From Thermoplasmata archaeon (GTDB lineage: Archaea; Thermoplasmatota; Thermoplasmata; Lutacidiplasmatales; UBA184), in NCBI GenBank assembly GCA_022750415.1, contig JAKIVT010000004.1, positions 1 through 54,969 of the forward strand: DNA of 54,969 bases, written 5' to 3'. The translations under genes and the position numbers were made by a program. How positions within the stretch are numbered: the first letter of the stretch is position 1; each line of letters opens with the position of its first letter. Positions 17,423 to 25,964 of the stretch are shown piece after piece. Under the pieces are notes generated by a model, which was not told the origin of the DNA, made no database searches, and was given only the letters and a program-made list of their open reading frames with translations.

Positions 17423-17495
17423 TTTCAAGCTGAAAAAAGCGCCAATCCCGCGCCCATACCGACCCGAATGCATCCGTATTAGCATCTTTATACCC
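17423..17495 (+). promoter_or_regulatory. pstS promoter region
   Basis: The TATA-like CATCTTTATACC (about 17484-17495) is centred some 28 bp before the pstS ATG, so transcription should begin at or next to the start codon. Upstream, TTTCA-AGC-TGAAA (17423-17435) is a perfect 13-bp inverted repeat that could bind a phosphate-responsive regulator. The binding role is inferred. Confidence 0.55.
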
Positions 17496-17517
17496 CCCCA
17501 TTCTGGGCCGCGCCGAC

Positions 17518-18726
17518 ATGAGCGCACCCGCGTCCCCGGAGCCGCCGACCGAGACGATCGTCCGCCGAAAATCGAGCCGAACACCCCTCTACGCGGCCGT
17601 GGCCGTGGTCGTCGTCATCGCCATCGTGGTCCTCGTCGGGTTCGGGGCGGGTTGGTACGGGAAGCCCAAGAGCACCGCCCCGCCCGGGGCTTGCCCGACG
17701 GGAGTCACGCTCCTTGCCGCGGGCGCGAGCTTCATCACCCCCATCATGAGCAAGTGGCAGACGGACTACAACGGCGCCACCGGCAACACCATCTCCTACA
17801 GTCCGAGCGGCGCGGGCGCCGGGATCAGCTCCCTGCAGAACGCGCAGGTGGACATCGCGACGACCGACAACCCGATCAACGCGACGACCCAGCAGGCGAT
17901 GAAGGGACCGATCCTGACCATGCCGATCACGGCCGGCGCGCTCGCGATCGTGTACAACCTGCCGGGCGTCACCGCGCCGGTCAAGCTGTCCGGGCCCACG
18001 ATCGCCGACATCTACCTCGGCCTGATCACGAACTGGAACGACTCGCGCATCACCGCGAACAACTCCGGGTTCCAGCCGGGCAACCAGGCGATCTACCCCG
18101 TGATCCGGGCCGACTCGGCGGGAACGACGTTCGTCCTCTCTAACTTCCTCAGCGAGGACAGCCCCAAGTGGAACACGACCGTCGGGCAGGGGATTTCCAT
18201 CGCCTTCCCGCACCTCTCGGGCGAGGTCGGGGAGACGGGGAACTCGGGCGTGTACAAGCACGTCCTCGCCACTCCCTACACCTTCGGCTACGTGGACCTG
18301 ACCGACGTGCTGAACAAGCAGGTCCAGTACGCCTCGATCCTGAATCCCGCGGGCCTCTACATCACGCCCAACCTGGAGAACTCTGCGAGCGCGGTCTCGA
18401 ACATGTCGGCGAAGATCACCTTCCCCGCCGTGGCTGGCGGGAACTGGAACAACGTCAGCCTGGTGAACTCGAAGGGGACCGGCGATTACCCCCTCGTGAC
18501 GTTCTCCTACGCGTTCGTCTACCAGCAGGTCCAGCTCGGCTACCAGTCCAGCATGGCGAAGGCGCAGGCGATCTCCCAGTTCCTGACCTGGGTCATCGGC
18601 ACGGCGGGCCAGGCGGTTTCCGTGCCCCTCTACTACGTGAACTTGCCGGCGGCGGTCCTCGCGCTCGACTCCGCGGGGCTCGGAACGTTGACCTTTAATG
18701 GGGCGGCCATCCCCGCCTGCGGCTGA
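17518..18726 (+). CDS. pstS: Phosphate ABC transporter substrate-binding protein PstS
   Basis: A 402-residue phosphate-binding protein anchored by an N-terminal helix (YAAVAVVVVIAIVVLVGFGAG). The mature domain starts with VTLLAAGASFITPIMSKWQ and includes YSPSGAGAGISSLQNAQVDI (phosphate-binding loop), TDNPI, LGLITNWND and IRADSAGTTFVLSNFL, all PstS hallmarks. There is no lipobox, so anchoring is by the helix. It is the first gene of pstS-pstCA-pstB and should capture phosphate outside the membrane for the permease. No phoU gene follows. Confidence 0.93.
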   Translation: MSAPASPEPPTETIVRRKSSRTPLYAAVAVVVVIAIVVLVGFGAGWYGKPKSTAPPGACPTGVTLLAAGASFITPIMSKWQTDYNGATGNTISYSPSGAGAGISSLQNAQVDIATTDNPINATTQQAMKGPILTMPITAGALAIVYNLPGVTAPVKLSGPTIADIYLGLITNWNDSRITANNSGFQPGNQAIYPVIRADSAGTTFVLSNFLSEDSPKWNTTVGQGISIAFPHLSGEVGETGNSGVYKHVLATPYTFGYVDLTDVLNKQVQYASILNPAGLYITPNLENSASAVSNMSAKITFPAVAGGNWNNVSLVNSKGTGDYPLVTFSYAFVYQQVQLGYQSSMAKAQAISQFLTWVIGTAGQAVSVPLYYVNLPAAVLALDSAGLGTLTFNGAAIPACG

Positions 18727-18740
18727 GGGGGGGGCCCGAG

Positions 18741-20708
18741 ATACCCACGACACCGCCCAGGGTCCCGCGCTCCGTCCTCGCACGGCGCGGGACCCTCCTG
18801 CTCCGGCTGAGCCACGCGTTCCACGGGCTCACCGGAGCGCTCGCCATCGGCCTCCTCGCCCTGTTCTTCGGCATCGTCGGGGTCCTAACCCAAGCGTCCT
18901 GGAGTTCGATCGTCCGCTTCGGGCCGAGCTACCTCGGCGGACAGGTCTGGGACCCGGTCCACGGCGTCTACGGCGCGCTTCCGTTCGTTTCGGGAACCCT
19001 GGTCACCAGCGCCATCGCCCTCGCGCTGGCGGTGCCGGTGGCCCTGGCCGTGGCCGTGTTCCTGTCCGAGCTGGCCCCGACCCGGGCCCGGTTCGGACTC
19101 ACCACCGTCGTCGACCTGCTCGCCGCGATCCCGTCGGTGGTCTACGGGTTCTGGGCCGTCCTGATCCTCGTCCCCCTGATGGCCCACACGGTCGAGCCGG
19201 GGATCCAGCATGCGACCGGCGCGGTCGGCCCGTTCTCCGGTCACGCCGGGGGACTGGACGTACTGACGGCCGGCATTGTCCTCGCCGTCATGATACTCCC
19301 CACGATTTCCGCCGTCTCCCGGGAAGCCCTCTCGGCCGTGTCCCGCCAACAACGCGAGGCGGCCATGAGCCTCGGCGCCACCCGATGGGAGGCCACGCGG
19401 CTCGCGGTGCTCGGCCCCGCGATGTCCGGGATCCTTGGGGCGATCCTGCTCGGCCTGGGGCGCGCCCTCGGGGAGACGATCGCCGTCACGCTTGTCGTCG
19501 GCAACAACAATCAGGTTCCGACCTCGCTCTTCTCGCCCGGCCAGACGATTTCGAGCCTGATCGCGAGCGACCTCAACTCCGCCGTCGCCCAGGGGCCCCT
19601 CGAATTCAGCGCCCTCGTCGAGCTCGGACTCGTCCTCCTCCTGCTGACCATCGCGGTCAATGTCGTCGCCCGACTGATGATCTGGCGGATTCGGAGCGGC
19701 GAGGCCGGCGGGGCGCGGCACCGGCGCAAGCACTCGCGGGCCAGCCTCCTCCGATTCGCTCCGGCCCTGGACTCCGGGGTGGCGAACCCCCGGGGCGTCG
19801 AACCCGAGTGGCGTCGGGCGGCGCTCGCCCGGCTCCCGGAGCGCATCCGGCGGCGCCACTCGGTGTTCCTCCTCATCGCCGGGCTGTGCTTCCTCGCGAC
19901 CGTCCTTGCCATCGTCCCGCTCGCGAGCATCCTCTACACCGCGGTGGACCTCGGCGGCGGGGCCGTCGTCCGACCGACGTTCTATACCGAGACCCAGCCG
20001 TCGGCCTGCAACCCCGGGGCCCTCGTCACCTGTCCCATCGGCGGGGTGGGTCCCCAGATCGAGGGGACCTTGATCCTCCTCGGCCTGGCCGCCGCCATCG
20101 CGCTTCCCGTGGGGATCCTCATCGGGATCTACCTCGCGGAGTACGGACGGAACCGTCTCGGGCCGGGCGTCAGCTTCGTGACCGACGTCATGACGGGGAT
20201 CCCCTCGATCCTCCTCGGCACCTTCGTCCTCGTCGTCTTCCTGCGGTACTACTCCGATGCGGCGAGCAGCGCGCTCGCCGGCGGCGTGGCCCTCTCGGTC
20301 CTGATGCTTCCGCTCATCGTCCGAACGACCGAGGAGGCGCTGAAGACGGTCCCCGTCGCCGTTCGCGAGTCCGCCCTCGCGCTCGGGTTCCCTCGCCATC
20401 GGGTCACCCTCCGAGTGGCGGTTGGAACCGCGCGCAACGCCATCGTCACGGGAGCGCTCCTCGCGGCCGCTCGGGCCGGGGGGGAGACGGCGGCGCTCCT
20501 CCTGACGACGGGGGGCTTCCAGTATTGGCCCCTCGGCCTGACCCACCCGATCGGAGCGCTTCCGCTGGTGATCTTCGAGGCCGGTCTTTCCGGCTACGCG
20601 AACTGGGAGACCGATGCGTGGGGCGCGACGCTCCTCCTCCTTGGCATCATGCTCATCATCAGCCTCAGCACCCGACTTTTGTTGCGGAGGGCTCCGTCGA
20701 ATGAGTAG
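18741..20708 (+). CDS. pstCA: Fused phosphate ABC permease PstC-PstA
   Basis: One open frame of about 655 codons carries both permease subunits. Residues about 1-330 are PstC-like: [37 protein letters not shown] and the EAA loop [21 protein letters not shown] basic cytoplasmic linker follows, then Pst[21 protein letters not shown] and the EAA loop [20 protein letters not shown]. Normally these are two proteins. The 5' end is a problem: no ATG, GTG or TTG is in frame between the TAA at 18696 and GTG 19032, and starting there would remove the first helix and periplasmic loop. The listed start is an ATA codon preceded by GAGGGGGGGG; an alternative is ATG 18698 joined by a length change in the eight-G run at 18727-18734. 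Confidence 0.85.
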   Translation: MPTTPPRVPRSVLARRGTLLLRLSHAFHGLTGALAIGLLALFFGIVGVLTQASWSSIVRFGPSYLGGQVWDPVHGVYGALPFVSGTLVTSAIALALAVPVALAVAVFLSELAPTRARFGLTTVVDLLAAIPSVVYGFWAVLILVPLMAHTVEPGIQHATGAVGPFSGHAGGLDVLTAGIVLAVMILPTISAVSREALSAVSRQQREAAMSLGATRWEATRLAVLGPAMSGILGAILLGLGRALGETIAVTLVVGNNNQVPTSLFSPGQTISSLIASDLNSAVAQGPLEFSALVELGLVLLLLTIAVNVVARLMIWRIRSGEAGGARHRRKHSRASLLRFAPALDSGVANPRGVEPEWRRAALARLPERIRRRHSVFLLIAGLCFLATVLAIVPLASILYTAVDLGGGAVVRPTFYTETQPSACNPGALVTCPIGGVGPQIEGTLILLGLAAAIALPVGILIGIYLAEYGRNRLGPGVSFVTDVMTGIPSILLGTFVLVVFLRYYSDAASSALAGGVALSVLMLPLIVRTTEEALKTVPVAVRESALALGFPRHRVTLRVAVGTARNAIVTGALLAAARAGGETAALLLTTGGFQYWPLGLTHPIGALPLVIFEAGLSGYANWETDAWGATLLLLGIMLIISLSTRLLLRRAPSNE

Positions 20709-21468
20709 CGGGCCGTCGGTGGGCAAGCTCTCGGTCCACGGCCTCGACGCGTGGTACGGGAAGCGCCAGGTCCTCTACGACATCGACCTCGACATCCCGG
20801 ACAAAGGGGTCACGGCCATCATCGGGCCGTCCGGCTGCGGCAAGTCGACGTTCCTTCGCTGCCTCAATCGTCTCCACGAGGAGACCCCCGGCGGCCGCGT
20901 CGCCGGCTCGATCCAGCTCGACGGGGAGGAGATCCGGGACCAGAACGAAGTCCTTGTCCGGTGTCGGGTGGGGATGGTCTTCCAGCGACCAAGTCCGTTC
21001 CCGAACCTTTCCATCTACGAGAACGTCGCCGCCGGGCTTCGGTTGCTCGGGATCCGCAAGCGGGACGAGCTCGACGCGGGCGTTCTCGACAGCTTGCGAA
21101 AGGCCGGCCTCTGGGAGGAGGTCAAGGACGACGTCGACGCCCCCGCGACCGGCCTGTCCGGCGGCCAGCAGCAGCGACTCTGCATCGCCCGGGCGCTCGC
21201 CGTCGGACCGGAGGTCCTCCTGCTGGACGAACCATGCTCCGCGCTCGACCCAATCGCGACGACGAAGGTCGAGCATCTGATCCACGAGCTGAAGGAGAAC
21301 TACACGGTCGTCATCGTCACGCACAACCTCGCCCAGGCGACGCGGGTCGCCGACCACACGGCGTTCTTCTACCTCGGCAAGCTCGTAGAATTCGGGACGA
21401 CCGAGACGATCTTCCACCACCCGGCCGAGAAGCTGACCGAGAACTACGTGACCGGCCTGTTCGGTTAG
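20701..21468 (+). CDS. pstB: Phosphate ABC transporter ATP-binding protein PstB
   Basis: A 255-residue ABC ATPase with Walker [10 protein letters not shown], the PstB-specific RCLNRLHE and [20 protein letters not shown] (Q loop), signature [17 protein letters not shown], Walker [14 protein letters not shown] and the H loop [10 protein letters not shown]. It powers the PstCA permease. ATG 20701 overlaps the stop of pstCA (ATGAGTAG). Its stop overlaps the convergent nikR stop by 4 bp. Confidence 0.95.
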   Translation: MSSGPSVGKLSVHGLDAWYGKRQVLYDIDLDIPDKGVTAIIGPSGCGKSTFLRCLNRLHEETPGGRVAGSIQLDGEEIRDQNEVLVRCRVGMVFQRPSPFPNLSIYENVAAGLRLLGIRKRDELDAGVLDSLRKAGLWEEVKDDVDAPATGLSGGQQQRLCIARALAVGPEVLLLDEPCSALDPIATTKVEHLIHELKENYTVVIVTHNLAQATRVADHTAFFYLGKLVEFGTTETIFHHPAEKLTENYVTGLFG

Positions 21469-21944
21469 GCCCCTCGCGACGGCACCGCCCGGCGATGCGC
21501 CGGCGGGTGGCCGTGGGGGTGGTGGTGGCCGCTCCGACCCCCGGCCGTGCCGGGAGAGGCCACGAGGAAGTCCCCCTGGCTGACGCCCTTCACGCCGCGG
21601 AGGTCTTCGGCGGCCCGCTCGACTTCTCGACGCTGGCCGGCCAGGATCATCACCTCGAGGCAGACGTCGCCTTCGAGGTGGACGTGGCTCGAGGAGCGGA
21701 TGTGATCGCCCCAGCGGTGTTGGGCGGCCGTGAGCCGGCGCTGGACGTACGGGGACCGGTGGTCGTAGAGCACCATCACGGTCCCGACCGCGTCCGCATC
21801 CGGGTCCCCCAACGACGCCGCCGAGGTCGCGCCGCGGACGAGAAACCGGATGGCGTCCGACCGGCTCCGGGAGTTGCGCTGCTCCACCCACCGGTCGAGC
21901 GCCGCGAGGACCTCGGGTTCCAACGAGATCGCGGTCCGAACCAC
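21465..21944 (-). CDS. nikR: Nickel-responsive regulator NikR
   Basis: A 159-residue ribbon-helix-helix/ACT-type regulator. The N-terminus [20 protein letters not shown] is the DNA-binding ribbon-helix-helix. With GTG 21944 as residue 1, the metal ligands fall at His76, His87, His89 and Cys95, the same numbers as in Escherichia coli NikR, which supports this start. An extra C-terminal tail [14 protein letters not shown] is rich in histidine and could bind additional nickel. The gene follows the nickel transporter by 35 bp on the same strand, so they are probably co-transcribed and NikR should repress this operon when nickel is plentiful. Confidence 0.92.
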   Translation of the reverse strand: MVRTAISLEPEVLAALDRWVEQRNSRSRSDAIRFLVRGATSAASLGDPDADAVGTVMVLYDHRSPYVQRRLTAAQHRWGDHIRSSSHVHLEGDVCLEVMILAGQRREVERAAEDLRGVKGVSQGDFLVASPGTAGGRSGHHHPHGHPPAHRRAVPSRGA

Positions 21945-21979
21945 TCCGCCCGTCCCGGGTGCCTTGCGGCGGCGCGCCG

Positions 21980-23086
21980 TCACGGGGAGGGAACCGTCGG
22001 AGGCCCGGGACCAAAGGCGATCTGTTCGTACCCGTTGTACCGGTAGATCCCCATCGCGATGAGCCAAGACCCGAGGAAGACGACGACGATGGCGAGACCG
22101 AGGACCGTGAAGTTGAGACCCCCGATTTGGGACCAGAACCAACCGTGCAACCCGAGCTCGGCGCCGACGACCCCGAGGACCTCGATACCGCCGACCACGA
22201 AGGCGACGAGGACCGAGATCACCGTCAGCGTGAGGTTGTAGTAGATTTTCCGGATCGGCTTGAGGAACGCCCACCCGTAGGCGTACCGCATGGCGAACCC
22301 ATCGGCCGTGTCGGCGAGGACCATCCCGCAGGTGAACAGGAGGGGGAGGAGGAGGACCGCCCAGAACGGAACGCTCGTCGTCGTCGCGAACACGACGCTG
22401 ACCGTGATCAACAGCACCTCGGTGGCGGTGTCAAAGCCGAGCCCGAACAGGACCCCGATGGGGTAGATCTGCCACGGCTCCCGGATCATCTTGAACAGGC
22501 GCCCGAAGTATCGGTAGAGGAATCCGCGCTTGTCCATCTCGGCGTCGAGCGCCGCCTGGTCGAGCTCGCGGTCGCGCAACCCGCGAAAGATCCGGTACAC
22601 GTCGAGGGCGATGAGCACGTTGACCAGGCCGATCAGGAACAGAAAGACCCCGGAGACGAGCGCCCCCACGATCGCCCCGAACTGCGCAAAAGCCGCGACG
22701 TGGGAGCGGACGTACTCGGTCACGACGACGAGGGCCGCGATCAGCGCGAAGACGATGGTCGAGTGACCGAGCGAGAACCACGTCCCGACCGTCAGCGGGC
22801 GCTTGCCGTCGTTGAGGAGCTTCCGGGTCGTGTTGTCGATCGCGGCGATGTGGTCCGCGTCGAAGCCGTGGCGAAGCCCGAGGATGTACGCCGTGATGGC
22901 CAGGCCGGAGAAGATCAGGGCCCCGGGCGTCGCCTCCTGGGAATAGTGGTGCGGAAGGTAGGCGAACGCAGCGAGGAACGCGAGGACGGTCACGACCCCG
23001 ATGCCGCTGAACAGGGCGACCATCCGGAGCCGCTCCCCCCGGGTCAGCCCGAGTGCCGGGGCGGAGGAGTCCGCGGCGGGCTGCAT
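21980..23086 (-). CDS. nixA: NiCoT-family nickel/cobalt permease
   Basis: A 368-residue membrane protein with the NiCoT signature LRHGFDADHIAAIDNTTRK in helix II, the metal recognition site, plus LGHSTIVF and LFGLGFDTATEVLLI in later helices. It imports Ni2+ (or Co2+) driven by the membrane potential. The next gene is nikR, giving a transporter-regulator pair. Metal specificity cannot be read from sequence, but the NikR neighbour favours nickel. HoxN is an equally valid family name. Confidence 0.92.
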   Translation of the reverse strand: MQPAADSSAPALGLTRGERLRMVALFSGIGVVTVLAFLAAFAYLPHHYSQEATPGALIFSGLAITAYILGLRHGFDADHIAAIDNTTRKLLNDGKRPLTVGTWFSLGHSTIVFALIAALVVVTEYVRSHVAAFAQFGAIVGALVSGVFLFLIGLVNVLIALDVYRIFRGLRDRELDQAALDAEMDKRGFLYRYFGRLFKMIREPWQIYPIGVLFGLGFDTATEVLLITVSVVFATTTSVPFWAVLLLPLLFTCGMVLADTADGFAMRYAYGWAFLKPIRKIYYNLTLTVISVLVAFVVGGIEVLGVVGAELGLHGWFWSQIGGLNFTVLGLAIVVVFLGSWLIAMGIYRYNGYEQIAFGPGPPTVPSP

Positions 23087-23160
23087 CGACGGGCCGGAGC
23101 CCGGATGGCAGATAAAGGTGTGTTGTTTTTGCGATTCGTAGTACGCCCCGGCTCCGCGTT
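23087..23160 (-). promoter_or_regulatory. Promoter of the nickel transporter-nikR unit
   Basis: Read on the minus strand, a TATA-like CCTTTATCTG (about 23109-23118) lies some 28 bp before the ATG at 23086, so the mRNA is probably leaderless. Just upstream is CGTACTACGAATCGC, an A/T-containing patch that could include the NikR operator, but I see no clean palindrome there. Confidence 0.45.
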
Positions 23161-23205
23161 ATGGCCCGCGGAAGTGGGGACCTCGACGGCGGGAACGGGG
23201 GCCGA

Positions 23206-23883
23206 TCAACCGGTCGGAGTGAGGGGAACGTTGCCGCCCAGGAGGGCAATGAGCGTCTCGTCGAGCGAGATCACGTCGATGTACGACGGTCCGAGGAATC
23301 CCGCCTCGGGAGGCACGATCGCGGCATCGACGAGGCGGAGCAGGGCCCCTTGCGAGAGGTTGCTGAAGTGGGCCACCCGCGGGATCTGCACGAGCGCGGC
23401 CTCCGGGGTGATGTCGGGGTCGAGACCGCTCGCCGACGGGCTCACGAGGTTCAGGGGGACGGAGACGTTCGCGAGGCCGTACTCCTGGATGTACACCCGA
23501 GTCTGATTGTAGAGGGCCGGGTCCACGGGCCCGTACGGGACCTCGTTGCCCGCGCCGGAGTACGGCTGGAAATCGATGAGCGAGGGCCGGAGCCAGAAGA
23601 GGCTCGGGTTCGTGATGTTCTCCCCGAGGGAGATGTTCCCTCCCGTCGCGGTCGAGGGCGTGAACGTCTCGGCGACGAGCGAAAACGCGAACGGATAAGC
23701 CACTCCCGAAACGAGGATCAGGAGCGCGAGGCCCGCGAACAGGGCCCGGCCGCTCGGCCACCGGAACGGTGGGTCAACGGCGAGACCGGTCCCGGGTTTC
23801 TCCTCCCCGCCGAGCTCCGGAGAGAGTTCCCGGGGCTCCCGCTGCGCCCTCGCCCCCCGCCTCGGCGTCGGAGGAGCGCTCAC
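23206..23883 (-). CDS. kdpC: Potassium-transporting ATPase subunit KdpC
   Basis: A 225-residue KdpC: a cytoplasmic N-terminal extension of about 45 residues, one membrane helix (ALFAGLALLILVSGVAYPFAF) and an extracytoplasmic domain. SASGLDPDITPEAALVQIPRVA is the conserved SGSGLDPhIS.....Q..R.A motif. The GTG start overlaps the kdpB stop (GTGA). It stabilises the KdpFABC complex and helps K+ handover. The N-terminal extension, rich in Arg, Pro and Glu, is unusual. Confidence 0.92.
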   Translation of the reverse strand: MSAPPTPRRGARAQREPRELSPELGGEEKPGTGLAVDPPFRWPSGRALFAGLALLILVSGVAYPFAFSLVAETFTPSTATGGNISLGENITNPSLFWLRPSLIDFQPYSGAGNEVPYGPVDPALYNQTRVYIQEYGLANVSVPLNLVSPSASGLDPDITPEAALVQIPRVAHFSNLSQGALLRLVDAAIVPPEAGFLGPSYIDVISLDETLIALLGGNVPLTPTG

Positions 23884-25964
23884 GAGTACCCCAGCATGGT
23901 CATCACGACGTAGATCACCTTGATCCCGACGAACGCGCTCACGAGGCCACCGAGGCCGTAGAGCAAGAGGTTGCGGCGCAGCAGGTCGACGGCCGGCATG
24001 GGCCGGAACGACGCGCCGATCAGGGCGAGGGGGATCAGGAGCGGGATCATCAGCGCGTTGAACAACAGCGTCGCCAGCACCGCGGTGCTCGGGTCGGAGA
24101 GTTGCAAGACGTTGAGGAACCCGAGCGTTTGCACTCCGATGAAGATCGCCGGAATCACGGCGAAGTACTTCGCCACGTCGTTGGTGATGGAGAACGTCGT
24201 CAGCGCGCCCCGAGTGATGAGAAGCTGCTTACCGATCGAGATCACGTCGATGATCTTCGTTGGGTCGCTGTCCAGGTCGACCATGTTGCCCGCTTCTTTC
24301 GCGGCCGACGTGCCGCTGTTCATCGCGAAGCCGACGTCGGCCCGGGCGAGCGCGGGCGCGTCGTTCGTGCCGTCCCCGGTCATCGCGACCAGCCTTCCGT
24401 GGCTCTTCTCGAGGGCCACGAGCTTCAGCTTCGTCTCCGGCTTCGCCTCGGCGACGTACTCGTCGACGCCGCTCTCGCGGGCGATCGTGAGCGCGGTCAG
24501 ACGGTTGTCCCCGGTGCACATGATCGTCCGGATCCCCATCGTCCGGAGCTCCTGGATCCGCTGGCTGATGCCGGGCTTGACGACGTCCTTGAGCAGGACG
24601 AGCCCCATCACCTGCTTGCCCCGAGCGATTCCGAGCGGGGTCATCCCCCGGCGACTCGCATCGTCCGCAACGAGCTGGAGTTCCGCGGGAAAGGTCCCGG
24701 CGTAATCGGTGATCGCCCCGACCGACCCTTTCATCGCCTCGGACCCGTCGGGCAGGACCAATCCGGACATCCGGCGAGCGGTCGAGAACGGGATCGCCTT
24801 CACGTCGGTCGTCTTCAGTTTCTCAAGGCGGACGCCCCGCAGCGTCGCCAACCGGGTGATCGAGCGTCCCTCCGGGGTCTCGTCGAGCAGGGAGGCCAGG
24901 AGCGCGGTCCGCTGGCAGTCGATGGGGTCGACGCCCGGGGCCGCGACAAACTGGACGGCGAGCCGCGCCCCCACGGTGATCGTGCCGGTCTTGTCGAGGA
25001 TCAGGACGTCGAGGTCGCCCGCGGCCTCGATGGCCTTTCCCGACTTGCAGACGACGTTCGACTTGGCGACCCGCGTCACGCCCGAGATCCCGACGGCGGA
25101 CAGGAGTCCGCCGATGGTCGTCGGGACGAGGCAGACGAACAGGGCGACGAGGGTGGCGAGATTCACCGTCCCGAGCCCGAGCGAGGTGAAGTCGAGCAGG
25201 TAGGCGAACGTCACGATCACCACGAGGAGGGCGAGGGTCAGGGCGTTCAGGACGAGCGTGAGGGCGATCTCGTTCGGGCTTTTGTCGCGGCTCGTCGCCT
25301 CGACAAGCTGGATCATCCGGTCCAGGAAGCTCGTTCCGGGCTCGGAGGTGATCCGCAGTTCGATGGTGCCGTCGAGGATTCGGCTCCCGCCCAAGACGCT
25401 GGTCCGGTCCCCTCCGCTCTCCCGGACGACCGCGGCCGATTCGCCGGTCATCATCGATTCGTCGATCATGGCCCCCCCTTTCGCCACGTCGCCGTCGAGC
25501 GGGACGGTCTCTCCCGGGCGGACCTCGACGAGGTCGCCTCGATGGAGCTGCGTGGCGGCGATCCAGCGTTGCCTCCCGTCCGGCAAGATCTGGCGGGCCC
25601 GCAGCCCAGCGCGAACCTCCCGAAGACTGTCGGCCTGCGCCTTCGCCTGGGCTTCGGCGACGGCCTCGGCGATGTTCGCGAACCAGACGGTCAGGAGCAG
25701 GATCGCCGTGACCGCGAGGTAGAAGGAGCGCGAGAAAGACGACGTGCCGACGATGTCGGGGAACAACCACGGGAACGCCCAGACGGCCGCGGTGAAGAAC
25801 GTGAACGCATAGACGACGAAGATCACCGGGTTCCGGACCTGCTTCCGGGGGTCGAACTTGGCGAGCGAGCGGCTGAGGACGACGCCGACGCTCGTGTGGG
25901 CATCGCGGCGCACGCTGACGGTGGCGCCCACGGCCTGTGTTTGGGTCGGGCGGGCCGCGGTCAC
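23880..25964 (-). CDS. kdpB: Potassium-transporting P-type ATPase subunit KdpB
   Basis: A 694-residue P-type ATPase and the catalytic subunit of the Kdp K+ pump. It has the phosphorylation motif ILDKTGTITVG, the actuator TGES loop (DESMMTGESAAV), the KGSVGAI nucleotide-binding segment and the hinge MTGDGTNDAPALARADVGFAM. The ATG overlaps the kdpA stop (ATGA), so kdpA, kdpB and kdpC form one operon in that order. Confidence 0.96.
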   Translation of the reverse strand: MTAARPTQTQAVGATVSVRRDAHTSVGVVLSRSLAKFDPRKQVRNPVIFVVYAFTFFTAAVWAFPWLFPDIVGTSSFSRSFYLAVTAILLLTVWFANIAEAVAEAQAKAQADSLREVRAGLRARQILPDGRQRWIAATQLHRGDLVEVRPGETVPLDGDVAKGGAMIDESMMTGESAAVVRESGGDRTSVLGGSRILDGTIELRITSEPGTSFLDRMIQLVEATSRDKSPNEIALTLVLNALTLALLVVIVTFAYLLDFTSLGLGTVNLATLVALFVCLVPTTIGGLLSAVGISGVTRVAKSNVVCKSGKAIEAAGDLDVLILDKTGTITVGARLAVQFVAAPGVDPIDCQRTALLASLLDETPEGRSITRLATLRGVRLEKLKTTDVKAIPFSTARRMSGLVLPDGSEAMKGSVGAITDYAGTFPAELQLVADDASRRGMTPLGIARGKQVMGLVLLKDVVKPGISQRIQELRTMGIRTIMCTGDNRLTALTIARESGVDEYVAEAKPETKLKLVALEKSHGRLVAMTGDGTNDAPALARADVGFAMNSGTSAAKEAGNMVDLDSDPTKIIDVISIGKQLLITRGALTTFSITNDVAKYFAVIPAIFIGVQTLGFLNVLQLSDPSTAVLATLLFNALMIPLLIPLALIGASFRPMPAVDLLRRNLLLYGLGGLVSAFVGIKVIYVVMTMLGYS

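Noticed and set aside
17468-17477. ATGCATCCGT shared by the pstS and glycosyltransferase upstream regions (also 35592-35601)
   Set aside because: A 10-mer seen twice in 55 kb is interesting as a possible common regulator site, but it could be chance and sits differently relative to the two TATA-like boxes.
18698-20704. 668-codon plus-strand frame over the Pst permease
   Set aside because: Arg/Pro-rich translation without membrane helices; the adjacent frame encodes the obvious fused PstCA. Its ATG is only kept as a possible start if the G run is miscounted.
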